Below are positions 7,431 to 14,086 of a stretch of DNA of 18,950 nt, one piece after another. The stretch is taken from positions 1 through 18,950 of the forward strand of contig JBPBQN010000013.1 of NCBI GenBank assembly GCA_050954865.1, read 5' to 3'. The position numbers and the translations under genes are program-made. The notes beneath the pieces are model-generated. The model was not told where the DNA came from. It worked only from the letters and a program-made list of their open reading frames with translations, and did not search any database. Position 1 is the stretch's first letter. Each line of letters opens with the position of its first letter. Origin of the DNA: Mucilaginibacter_A sp050954865 (GTDB lineage: Bacteria > Bacteroidota > Bacteroidia > Sphingobacteriales > Sphingobacteriaceae).

Positions 7431-8096
7431 ATGACTATCCATAAAGAAGGTTTTTCGTCGCTCGCCTTAACTATATTATTTTTGTTTGTACTGAATGCGC
7501 TGGTACATTTTTATTTTCCGGACAACAGCGTTTTGCGCTGGTTTACTTACCTGTTTTCTGGTGTGTTTTTCTTGGTTGTGCTGCAATTTTTCCGTCATCC
7601 TAGAATTACGGTTACTACGGATGAAAAAATGGTAATTTGTCCGGCCGATGGCAAAGTTGTGGTAATTGAAGAAGCACAGGAAACCGAATATTTAAAAGAT
7701 AAACGGCTGCAGGTTTCTATTTTTATGTCGCCCATTAATGTGCACGTTAACCGCAATCCAATCACCGGCGTTGTTAAATATTTTAAATATCATCCAGGGA
7801 AATATTTAGTTGCATGGCACCCAAAATCATCCACAGAAAACGAGCGTACTACGGTTGTGGTAGAAACGCATCAAGGCATTCCGGTTTTGTTCAGGCAAAT
7901 TGCCGGCGCACTGGCGCGCCGCATCGTTTGGTATGTAAAAGAAGGCGATGAAGTAGAGCAAAGTGCGCAATTTGGCTTTATCAAATTTGGTTCTCGGGTT
8001 GATGTTTTTTTACCGCTGGGAACTAAAATCAATGTAAACCTGGGCGAAACCGTAAAAGGCGGCAGAACGGTTTTGGCGGAGTTGATAACTGACTAA
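7431..8096 (+). CDS. psd: Phosphatidylserine decarboxylase proenzyme (short type)
   Basis: 221-aa pyruvoyl-dependent enzyme that decarboxylates phosphatidylserine to phosphatidylethanolamine at the inner membrane. It has a hydrophobic N-terminal part (about 10-55), then FFRHPR (53-58), CPADGKVV (70-77), FMSPINVHVNRNP (98-110) and the self-cleavage site FGSR (186-189). There the chain is cut between G187 and S188, and Ser becomes the pyruvoyl group. Length and the GSRV cleavage context match the short, archaetidylserine-decarboxylase-like Psd group. It is last in the operon CPBP-DUF2007-cdsA-psd. A near-copy of the dispersed repeat (TAAAAGAAG at 7936-7944) lies in the coding region. Confidence 0.95.
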   Translation: MTIHKEGFSSLALTILFLFVLNALVHFYFPDNSVLRWFTYLFSGVFFLVVLQFFRHPRITVTTDEKMVICPADGKVVVIEEAQETEYLKDKRLQVSIFMSPINVHVNRNPITGVVKYFKYHPGKYLVAWHPKSSTENERTTVVVETHQGIPVLFRQIAGALARRIVWYVKEGDEVEQSAQFGFIKFGSRVDVFLPLGTKINVNLGETVKGGRTVLAELITD

Positions 8097-8116
8097 TATA
8101 ACATCGAATTTGCACA

Positions 8117-8314
8117 TTGTCATCTCGATCCGCAGGGAGAGATCCTATTCAAAGCAATCAATCTTTACGCATAATTTAGGTTGATAAAAACAGCCTTTTT
8201 TGTTCACACTGTCATCTTGATCCGCAGGAAAAAATCTTATTCGAAGCCAATTTTTATATCGCTAAAAGCAGCATTGTTTTTCGATTAAGATTTCTCCTTT
8301 CAGTCGAAATGACA
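8117..8314. repeat. REP-like GTCATC...GATCCGCAGG element, three copies
   Basis: Two direct copies, 8117-8150 and 8209-8248, share GTCATC-T/C-GATCCGCAGG followed by A-rich GATC/TCTTATTC. A third copy is inverted at 8287-8314 (AAGATTTCTCC, then TTTCAGTCGAAATGACA), so transcripts could fold copy 2 onto copy 3. The spacer between copies 1 and 2 holds TTTAGGTTGATAAAAACAGCC (8175-8194), a decayed member of the other dispersed repeat. No ORF is visible between 8097 and 8407. Confidence 0.7.
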
Positions 8315-8344
8315 AAAAATGAAATAACAGAAAAATATCGCTCC

Positions 8345-8383
8345 AAAAAAAGCCTTTCAGAAAAAATCTGAAAGGCTTTTTTT
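8345..8383. terminator. Bidirectional terminator between psd and rplS
   Basis: Perfect 17-bp stem: an A run plus GCCTTTCAGA (8345-8361) pairs with TCTGAAAGGC plus a T run (8367-8383) around a 5-nt A loop. It serves the convergent psd (+) and rplS (-) transcripts. Confidence 0.9.
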
Positions 8384-8407
8384 ATTAACTTAATACTTCG
8401 AAAGAAA

Positions 8408-8755
8408 TTATACTCTTTTTGATTTAATACGAGCTGCTTTACCAGTCAATTCGCGCAGATAGAACAATTTAGCACGACGTACTTTACCGTGGCTGTGTAC
8501 CTCAACCTTATCAATGTTTGGAGAATTAACAGGGAAAATACGCTCAACACCAATACCATTAGAAACTTTACGAACCGTAAATGTTTCGTGCGCGCCGGCA
8601 CTGTTTCTTTGGATTACCACACCCTGGTAAACCTGAATACGCTCTTTATTACCTTCTCTGATTTTGTAGTGCACACTAATCGTATCACCAGATTTGAAAG
8701 AAGGAAAGCTGCTTTTAACTATGTTTTGTTCTTCAACAAATTTTACTAAATCCAT
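8408..8755 (-). CDS. rplS: 50S ribosomal protein L19
   Basis: 115-aa ribosomal protein of the large subunit, located at the 30S-50S interface. The family signature is complete: FKSGDTISVHYKIREGNKERIQVYQGVVI (20-48), the TFTVRKVSNGIGVERIFPVNSP segment (58-79) and the C-terminal KLFYLRELTGKAARIK (96-111). Length is normal. It lies 150 nt downstream of trmD on the same strand, as in many bacteria, but that gap contains a plausible promoter of its own, and a strong terminator follows. Confidence 0.98.
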   Translation of the reverse strand: MDLVKFVEEQNIVKSSFPSFKSGDTISVHYKIREGNKERIQVYQGVVIQRNSAGAHETFTVRKVSNGIGVERIFPVNSPNIDKVEVHSHGKVRRAKLFYLRELTGKAARIKSKRV

Positions 8756-8802
8756 GATTTTAAGCTCTTAATATCAATTTTTAACCCGTAAAAATCGGAT
8801 TG

Positions 8803-8833
8803 CAAGTATAGGAATTTTAAATTTATTATAAAA
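8803..8833 (-). promoter_or_regulatory. Putative rplS promoter
   Basis: On the minus strand, TTTT (8833-8830), 19 nt, then TATACTTG (8810-8803), 7 of 8 match to TAnnTTTG. The start site would lie about 40 nt before the rplS ATG. Expected strength and spacing fit; the call is inference. Confidence 0.4.
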
Positions 8834-8905
8834 GGAGGCATTTCACAATTTATATATAATATAAAAAATATTTTACAATTTACATTCAATATAACTAATT
8901 TGAAC

Positions 8906-9580
8906 TTATTCCAATAAATCTGGCCTCCGTTGCCTTGTTCGTTCTAAAGCCTGTTCATGTCGCCATTTTTCAATTTCACCGGCGTGGCCGCTCAGCAAAA
9001 CAGGCGGAACTATTTGTCCGTTCCAATCAGCCGGACGCGTGTATAAAGGCGCATCCAGCAAGCCATCCTGAAAAGAATCCGACAAAGCCGAAGTTTCATC
9101 AGACAAAACGCCCGGAATCAGCCTCACTACGGCATCAACCAAAACCGCAGCCGGCAGTTCTCCTCCGGAAAGTACGTAATCGCCTACCGAAATTTCGCGT
9201 GTTACAAATGTATCGCGGATACGCTGATCAATGCCTTTGTAATGGCCGCACAAAATTAGGATGTTTTTTTTTGCAGATAGCTGATTAGCAATAGATTGAT
9301 TAAGCGTTTCTCCGTCCGGAGTCATAAAAATCACTTCATCATACATACGTTCTTCCTGCAAATGCCGGATACATTTTGCAAAAGGCTCAATCATCATCAC
9401 CATGCCGCTGCCGCCTCCGTACTGGTAATCATCCACGCTTTTTTGTTTGTTGGAAGTGTAATCCCGCAGGTTATGCACGTTGATTTCGGCAATTCCTTTT
9501 TTCTGCGCACGCTGCAAAATGGAATGCGCAAACGGACTTTCCAGCAAGCCAGGCAAAACGGTGATAATGTCAAAACGCAT
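8906..9580 (-). CDS. trmD: tRNA (guanine-N1-)-methyltransferase
   Basis: SPOUT-family enzyme of 224 aa that methylates G37 next to the anticodon, using S-adenosylmethionine, to prevent frameshifting. Visible motifs are MRFDIITVLPG at the start, VDDYQYGGGSGM (49-60), LCGHYKGIDQR (110-120) and the trefoil-knot ISVGDYVLSGGELPA (130-144). The YTRPADWNG and LSGH segments and the C-terminal WRHEQALERTRQRRPDLL follow. It is homodimeric and cytoplasmic. Length is near the family norm. The usual upstream partner rimM is absent here; the GT51 gene takes its place. A T9 run on the + strand (A9 in the gene, 9264-9272) gives Lys-Lys-Asn without breaking the frame. Confidence 0.97.
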   Translation of the reverse strand: MRFDIITVLPGLLESPFAHSILQRAQKKGIAEINVHNLRDYTSNKQKSVDDYQYGGGSGMVMMIEPFAKCIRHLQEERMYDEVIFMTPDGETLNQSIANQLSAKKNILILCGHYKGIDQRIRDTFVTREISVGDYVLSGGELPAAVLVDAVVRLIPGVLSDETSALSDSFQDGLLDAPLYTRPADWNGQIVPPVLLSGHAGEIEKWRHEQALERTRQRRPDLLE

Positions 9581-9608
9581 GCGGCAAAGATACTTGTTGC
9601 AGACAAAA

Positions 9609-9668
9609 TTTAGGTCGATAAAAGAAGCATTGGCTTATATTCGTTCATACTTCTTTTATCGACCTAAA
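9609..9668. terminator. Repeat-pair hairpin between GT51 gene and trmD
   Basis: TTTAGGTCGATAAAAGAAG (9609-9627) is matched by its perfect reverse complement at 9650-9668, a 19-bp stem with a 22-nt loop. The left arm continues into an exact TAAAAGAAGCA (9619-9629); the right arm carries the one-mismatch TACTTCTTTTA (9648-9658). It begins one base after the GT51 stop codon in the minus direction, so it probably terminates or attenuates that transcript before trmD, whose start is 28 nt away. No strong T run follows the stem. Confidence 0.7.
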
Positions 9669-9669
9669 A

Positions 9670-11814
9670 TCAGATTAAGCCTTTGTCCTGCAATTCTCTG
9701 CGTTTTTCTTTTTCGCGGCGGCGCAGTTCGCGTTTTTCTATACGGATATCTTTAGGTGATTTTCCGGCTGTATCCACTTTTTTCTCAATTACTTTTTCTA
9801 CCGAATCTTTCTTGCCAAAAATCCGCTGCAAAAAGTTTGGATGTTCTGCTATGCCAACACCTTCATCGCCGTTTTCCTGCAGCAAACTATCGGCGGCAAC
9901 GGTATCTACCACAGCCATTTTCGGCCGTAAAGCTTCCCGCAAACGCACGGTGTAAAAGCCATAAGCCGATGAATCTGGCGGCGTTAAACCTTTGGAAGCC
10001 ATCAACCGGCCAATTAAATTAAAATAACCATGAATGGATGGCCGCAAACTTCCATCAGGCAGAAAAGAATACAAACCCGATTTTGGTTTTGGTACGATGC
10101 TGGCCAGATAAATACTCTCGCCAATGGTTAAATCAGCCGGAGATTTGCCAAAATAATAATGTGAAGCTTCGCCGATGCCATATACATTTCGGCCCCATTC
10201 GATAATGTTAAAATACACTTCCAACATCCGGTTTTTGGTGCTCACATCGTTATTTTCGATGAGCCAGACAATCAGCGTTTCTTCAATTTTGCGGGCAAGC
10301 GTTTTTTGTCGGCTTAAAAAAACATTCTTAACCAACTGCATCGAAATGGTGCTGCCGCCGCGTTTAAACTGTTTTTCTTTAAAATCGGTAGCAATGGATT
10401 TACGGATCGATTCTTCCACAAAACCGTGATGGCGATAAAACGATGGATCTTCTGATGTCATCACTGCATTGCGCAAATTGGGCGAAATATTTTGCAGCGG
10501 CGTAAAATTCGGATTGGCCGGACCAACAATCCGCGATGGCATCGGCTTTCCTTTTTCATAAGGTGTATAGACAAAAACCTGGTTCAGTTTAGTTAGATCG
10601 GTTTGTCCGTACTGCATGATCTTGAAGTTTTCTTTTTCCAGTCGGGAATCAAAACGCACATTATCAGCATCTTTGGTATCAAGATAAAAGTTTAAGCTGT
10701 ATTTTAACTTTCCGGAAACTTTGATTCCAGCTAAAGATTCAAATAATCCGCCCGGAAAAGAATTGAACAAAGATTGTGCATCCAGCCAATCCGTGTGCAG
10801 TTTTAACTCAAAAATTTTGGTTGGGTTGAGTGTAATTTTGATAAACGGATTAGCTGAAATATTTTTCAAATGAATTACAGATGAACTATCCACCGAAACA
10901 TAATTTTCGCCCACAAAAACATTGGCATCGATAGAAGCATTTGGCACCACAATATCGTTTGAAGCTATTTTTGGGTGATTAATCAGCAGATTTCGTACAA
11001 AACACGAACTGAAAATCTGGGTTTCATCTCCATTTTGTTCTTCTTTTTTCAGTTCTGTGCCGATGGTATCAAAGTTTAGTTTCAACCCATATTTCTTCTC
11101 GATGAAAGGCAATTCCACCTTTTTGTTATCCGCGTAAAGCTTAACCGCAATGTTCTTTTTGGAAGTATTTACATTGCCTGAAATATGCCAGGTTGCGTAA
11201 CCATCGTTCACCAAAATGGTAGAATACAGTTTACCGCTTTCAATTGTTGCCTTTGGTATTTGTAGATTGAGTTTGTTGCTGTCATCCCGAAAAGCAATAT
11301 CAAAATGCGTCAGGTTCAGGTCATCCGGAATTTTGTACAAAAACTGCGTCATCAAGTTATGCGCAAAATCGGCCAGGTTTGCACTTCGCTTTTTTAAAGT
11401 GCTGTCTTTCTGCTTTTTGAATAAAAACTCAAAATTGCGTACTCCTTTTATGCTGGTTAAATTAAGCTTGCCATCTTCCATAATGATGGTAGAAAATTTA
11501 ACGTTTCCAATCAGCAATGGCAGCACTTTTACGCTTACCTGAAAGTGGCTGATGTGCAGCAAACTGTCGCGTTCAAAAGGCACGACGGTGATGTCTTTTA
11601 GGTTGACTGTTGTGAGGCCACTAAACGTAGCCGAACCTATTTTTACATCTAAATTATACGTGTTCCTGGCTTTTACTTTAGCTTTGTTGATGGCTGTTTC
11701 CAATAAAAACTGCCGTTTTGAGTAGGCAATTAAACCAGCTGCTAAAAGAAGGATCAGCAAAGAAACAATAACAATAAGACCGGTTTTTAAGTATTTACGG
11801 TTTAAACGGCGCAT
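9670..11814 (-). CDS. AsmA-like / GT51 transglycosylase fusion protein
   Basis: 714-aa protein with an N-terminal TM anchor (11-31). A long beta-rich periplasmic region (about 45-420) follows, resembling AsmA/DUF-type outer-membrane-biogenesis proteins (VKIGSATFSGL...LKDITVV, then NVKFSTIIMEDGKLNL). Then comes a glycosyltransferase family 51 domain (about 437-610). GT51 motifs are intact: TSEDPSFYRHHG (453-464) with catalytic E455, RGGSTISMQLVKN (485-497), RKIEE (508-512) and NRMLEVYFNIIEWG (528-541). There is no penicillin-binding transpeptidase domain. The tail (about 665-712) is highly charged. It should polymerise lipid II glycan strands on the outer face of the inner membrane, like monofunctional MtgA. 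The role of the N-terminal region is unknown. A near-repeat copy (TAAAAGAAGGA, 11743-11753) overlaps the TM coding part. Confidence 0.88.
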   Translation of the reverse strand: MRRLNRKYLKTGLIVIVSLLILLLAAGLIAYSKRQFLLETAINKAKVKARNTYNLDVKIGSATFSGLTTVNLKDITVVPFERDSLLHISHFQVSVKVLPLLIGNVKFSTIIMEDGKLNLTSIKGVRNFEFLFKKQKDSTLKKRSANLADFAHNLMTQFLYKIPDDLNLTHFDIAFRDDSNKLNLQIPKATIESGKLYSTILVNDGYATWHISGNVNTSKKNIAVKLYADNKKVELPFIEKKYGLKLNFDTIGTELKKEEQNGDETQIFSSCFVRNLLINHPKIASNDIVVPNASIDANVFVGENYVSVDSSSVIHLKNISANPFIKITLNPTKIFELKLHTDWLDAQSLFNSFPGGLFESLAGIKVSGKLKYSLNFYLDTKDADNVRFDSRLEKENFKIMQYGQTDLTKLNQVFVYTPYEKGKPMPSRIVGPANPNFTPLQNISPNLRNAVMTSEDPSFYRHHGFVEESIRKSIATDFKEKQFKRGGSTISMQLVKNVFLSRQKTLARKIEETLIVWLIENNDVSTKNRMLEVYFNIIEWGRNVYGIGEASHYYFGKSPADLTIGESIYLASIVPKPKSGLYSFLPDGSLRPSIHGYFNLIGRLMASKGLTPPDSSAYGFYTVRLREALRPKMAVVDTVAADSLLQENGDEGVGIAEHPNFLQRIFGKKDSVEKVIEKKVDTAGKSPKDIRIEKRELRRREKEKRRELQDKGLI

Positions 11815-11854
11815 CAGTAAATTTTGGATAAAACTAAAAAATCTTTTCCGCTGC

Positions 11855-11886
11855 CAAATATGCTTCGGCAGGATATTTTTAACAAA
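11855..11886 (-). promoter_or_regulatory. Promoter of the GT51 gene
   Basis: On the minus strand, TTTG (11886-11883), 20 nt, then CATATTTG (11862-11855), 7 of 8 match to TAnnTTTG. The start site would be about 35 nt before the ATG at 11814. CTGCC and GGCAG flank the -7 region as a small inverted repeat. This is one of the two best complete promoters in the window. Confidence 0.55.
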
Positions 11887-11896
11887 ACGGTTGCAA

Positions 11897-11907
11897 TGCT
11901 GTTTTTA
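11897..11907 (-). repeat. TAAAAACAGCA repeat upstream of mrp
   Basis: On the minus strand CGA precedes TAAAAACAGCA and TT follows. It lies in the divergent GT51/mrp gap, 24 nt before the mrp ATG. No convincing mrp promoter is visible in the 116-nt gap. Confidence 0.5.
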
Positions 11908-11930
11908 TCGTATCAAAACCAAACAAATAA

Positions 11931-13013
11931 ATGAGTATTACCCGCGAAGAAGTTTTAAAAGCGTTGAGTTATGTAGAAGATCCGGATCTGAAAAAAGATT
12001 TGGTGACTTTAAATATGATCGAAGATGTGCTGATTGAAGGCAATCGTGTGAGTTTTTCGGTTGTGCTGACTACGCCTGCTTGTCCGCTTAAAAGCATGAT
12101 CGAAAACGCTTGTCGCAACGCCATTTTGCATTTTGTAAGTAAAGATGCGGATTTGCATATCAACATGACTTCCCGCGTAACTACACCGAAAAATGTTGGT
12201 GTGCCGGGCGTAAAAAATATTATTGCAGTGGCTTCCGGCAAAGGCGGCGTGGGCAAATCTACGGTTGCGGTAAATCTGGCTTTGGGTCTGGCAAAAACTG
12301 GTGCAAAAGTGGGTTTGATTGATGCAGATATTTATGGCCCGTCTATCCCGATTATGTTTGGTTTGGAAGGCGCACATCCGCAAGCATCCGAAGTAAATGG
12401 TAAAACCAGGATTGAGCCGATTGAAAAATACGGTATAAAACTACTTTCCATTGGCTTTTTTACTGATCCGAATCAGCCTGTTCCATGGCGCGGGCCGATG
12501 GTTTCTACCGCTGTAAAACAACTTTTTAATGATGCTGAATGGGGCGAACTGGATTACCTGGTGGTTGATTTGCCTCCCGGAACTGGTGATATTCACATCA
12601 CTTTAACTCAAACTTTCCCGATTGCCGGAGCGGTAATTGTAACCACGCCGCAAAATGTGGCTTTGGCCGATGCAAAAAAAGGAATCGGTATGTTTATGAT
12701 GGAAACCATAAACGTACCACTGCTCGGGATTATTGAAAACATGGCTTATTTTACGCCTGCAGAATTACCGGAAAACAAATATTATATTTTTGGACAAGGA
12801 GGCGGAAAAAATCTGGCTAATCAACTTAATATTCCATTTTTGGGCGAGATTCCGCTGGTAAAAAGCATCAGCGATTCTGGCGATGCCGGTGCACCGGTTA
12901 TTTTGCAGGAAGACAATCCGATGGCAACCGCTTTTATAGATCTGGCAGAACGTGTGGCACAGCAAGTTGCTATCCGCAATGCAAAATCTACAGATATGGA
13001 TGGTGTTAGATAA
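11931..13013 (+). CDS. mrp: Mrp/ApbC-type Fe-S cluster carrier ATPase
   Basis: 360-aa P-loop ATPase of the Mrp/NBP35 family that carries Fe-S clusters to apo-proteins in the cytosol. An N-terminal MIP18/DUF59 domain (1-80, with DPDL at 17-20 and TTPACPL at 48-54) is followed by a ParA/MinD-like domain. That domain has the deviant Walker A GKGGVGKS (103-110), DADIYGPS (131-138) and VVDLPPGTGD (211-220). The usual C-terminal CxxC cluster ligand after ENM-YF is absent; the sequence there is TPAELPENKYYIFG (275-288). I recall the same replacement in other Bacteroidota Mrp proteins, but that is memory, not a search. The NifU-like gene starts 34 nt downstream, which supports an Fe-S role. Confidence 0.93.
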   Translation: MSITREEVLKALSYVEDPDLKKDLVTLNMIEDVLIEGNRVSFSVVLTTPACPLKSMIENACRNAILHFVSKDADLHINMTSRVTTPKNVGVPGVKNIIAVASGKGGVGKSTVAVNLALGLAKTGAKVGLIDADIYGPSIPIMFGLEGAHPQASEVNGKTRIEPIEKYGIKLLSIGFFTDPNQPVPWRGPMVSTAVKQLFNDAEWGELDYLVVDLPPGTGDIHITLTQTFPIAGAVIVTTPQNVALADAKKGIGMFMMETINVPLLGIIENMAYFTPAELPENKYYIFGQGGGKNLANQLNIPFLGEIPLVKSISDSGDAGAPVILQEDNPMATAFIDLAERVAQQVAIRNAKSTDMDGVR

Positions 13014-13032
13014 TTTAATTATTTTTACTCGA

Positions 13033-13043
13033 TAAAAGAAGCA
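13033..13043 (+). repeat. TAAAAGAAGCA repeat in the leader of the NifU-like gene
   Basis: Exact copy with CGA before and TAC after, four nt upstream of the ATG at 13048. Its AGAAG lies at about the distance of a ribosome binding site, so it may also aid initiation. Confidence 0.65.
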
Positions 13044-13047
13044 TACA

Positions 13048-13326
13048 ATGAATTTGACAGATCAGGTTGAAGAAGCGTTAAACAGTATCCGGCCTTTTTT
13101 GGAAGCAGATGGCGGCAACGTTTCTATAGACGAAATTACAGCAGATAACGTAGTAAAATTGCGCTTATTAGGCTCTTGCGGCTCTTGCCCAATGAGTATT
13201 ATGACGATGAAAGCCGGAATTGAGCAAGCGATTATGCGTGCTGTGCCGCAGGTTAAATCCGTAGAAGCAGTTAACTTAACCGATATTGATGATCCGCATG
13301 CTGCTTTACCGGCAAACCTGCAGTAA
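13048..13326 (+). CDS. NifU-family Fe-S scaffold protein (C-terminal-domain type)
   Basis: 92-aa protein that is essentially the NifU C-terminal (Nfu) domain: helix EEALNSIRPFLEADGGNVSI (8-27), the cluster-binding CGSCP (44-48) and the MTMKAGIEQAI helix (52-62). The two Cys residues (C44, C47) coordinate a [4Fe-4S] or [2Fe-2S] cluster at a dimer interface, for delivery to apo-proteins. It follows mrp by 34 nt on the same strand, so the pair probably forms a cluster scaffold-carrier operon. No cysteine desulfurase or SUF gene is in the window. Confidence 0.94.
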   Translation: MNLTDQVEEALNSIRPFLEADGGNVSIDEITADNVVKLRLLGSCGSCPMSIMTMKAGIEQAIMRAVPQVKSVEAVNLTDIDDPHAALPANLQ

Positions 13327-13386
13327 AAATTACGTTAAGTATTGTTAAATAGCAGTTTAATTAACCAACAGGCCAAAAAATATTGC

Positions 13387-13394
13387 TTCTTTTG
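13387..13394 (+). promoter_or_regulatory. Possible -7 element upstream of the 13442 gene
   Basis: TTCTTTTG followed by CA resembles TAnnTTTG-C (7 of 8 positions), about 48 nt before the ATG. The -33 region is weak (TTAA, 22 nt upstream). The same bases form TGCTTCTTTTG (13384-13394), a one-mismatch copy of the dispersed repeat, so the two readings compete. Confidence 0.25.
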
Positions 13395-13441
13395 CACCTG
13401 TTTTTTTGATAAAACTGATTTAATTTGAAATTCGTTTCACC

Positions 13442-14086
13442 ATGAAAAAGCTGCTGATAGCTTTAAGTTTGTTCTTGTCCTTTTCTGCGTTTGCGCAGAA
13501 AGCGGAACGGCCTTTGGTGCAATTTTCCGGTATCATCATCAATGTAGATAGTAATACGGTTGTGCCTTATACCAACCTTACAAACCTTTCTTACAAAAAA
13601 CTGGTGGTCTCTTCCAATTACGAAGGATATTTTTCTTTTGTGGCACACGAGAAAGATAGCATTCGGGTTTCATCAGTTGGTTATCTTGCGCAGGTTATTG
13701 TTATTCCAGAGCATATCATTAACAAAAGTTATATTCTGAAAATCAAGTTAAAAGCCGAAGCGATCAATTTGCCGCAGGTACGTGTTTTCCCTTGGGCCAG
13801 CACCGATGAATTTAAACGTGATTTTTTAGCAGTAAAATTTGCGGATGATGACTTAGCCATCGCTGCAAAAAATTTAAGCCGAGGTTCTGTTATTGCCATG
13901 GCCAGAACTTTGCCGCATGACGGCCAAACCAATCAGATCATGAATTTACAAGGCATACATGATAATCTGATGCATATGGGTTCCGGACCAACTAATCCAT
14001 TGTTGAACCCGATTGCGTGGGGAAGTTTAATCCGATCTATTATCCGTGGCGATAAAAGCCGCCAAAGCGATAGCGACAGTAATTAA
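13442..14086 (+). CDS. Secreted carboxypeptidase-regulatory-like domain protein
   Basis: 214-aa protein with a clear Sec signal peptide: MKK, a hydrophobic core LLIALSLFLSF, and a likely cut after SAFA (residue 18). There is no lipobox Cys. Residues about 28-110 form a CarboxypepD_reg-like beta sandwich (FSGIIINVDSNTVVPYTNLTNL, then GYFSF, then DSIRVSSVGY), a module common in Bacteroidota secreted and TonB-linked proteins. The remainder (about 115-214) is a helical region with no motif I recognise, and the function is unknown. It stands alone after the mrp-NifU pair with its own gap of 115 nt. Its TAA stop overlaps that of the convergent def gene through a shared TTAA (14083-14086). Confidence 0.82.
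   Translation: MKKLLIALSLFLSFSAFAQKAERPLVQFSGIIINVDSNTVVPYTNLTNLSYKKLVVSSNYEGYFSFVAHEKDSIRVSSVGYLAQVIVIPEHIINKSYILKIKLKAEAINLPQVRVFPWASTDEFKRDFLAVKFADDDLAIAAKNLSRGSVIAMARTLPHDGQTNQIMNLQGIHDNLMHMGSGPTNPLLNPIAWGSLIRSIIRGDKSRQSDSDSN

Noticed and set aside
9609..9668. Miniature transposon (MITE) with terminal inverted repeats
   Set aside because: Only about 60 bp with no visible target-site duplication. The same core occurs singly inside genes without disrupting them, so a transposon is not the simplest reading.
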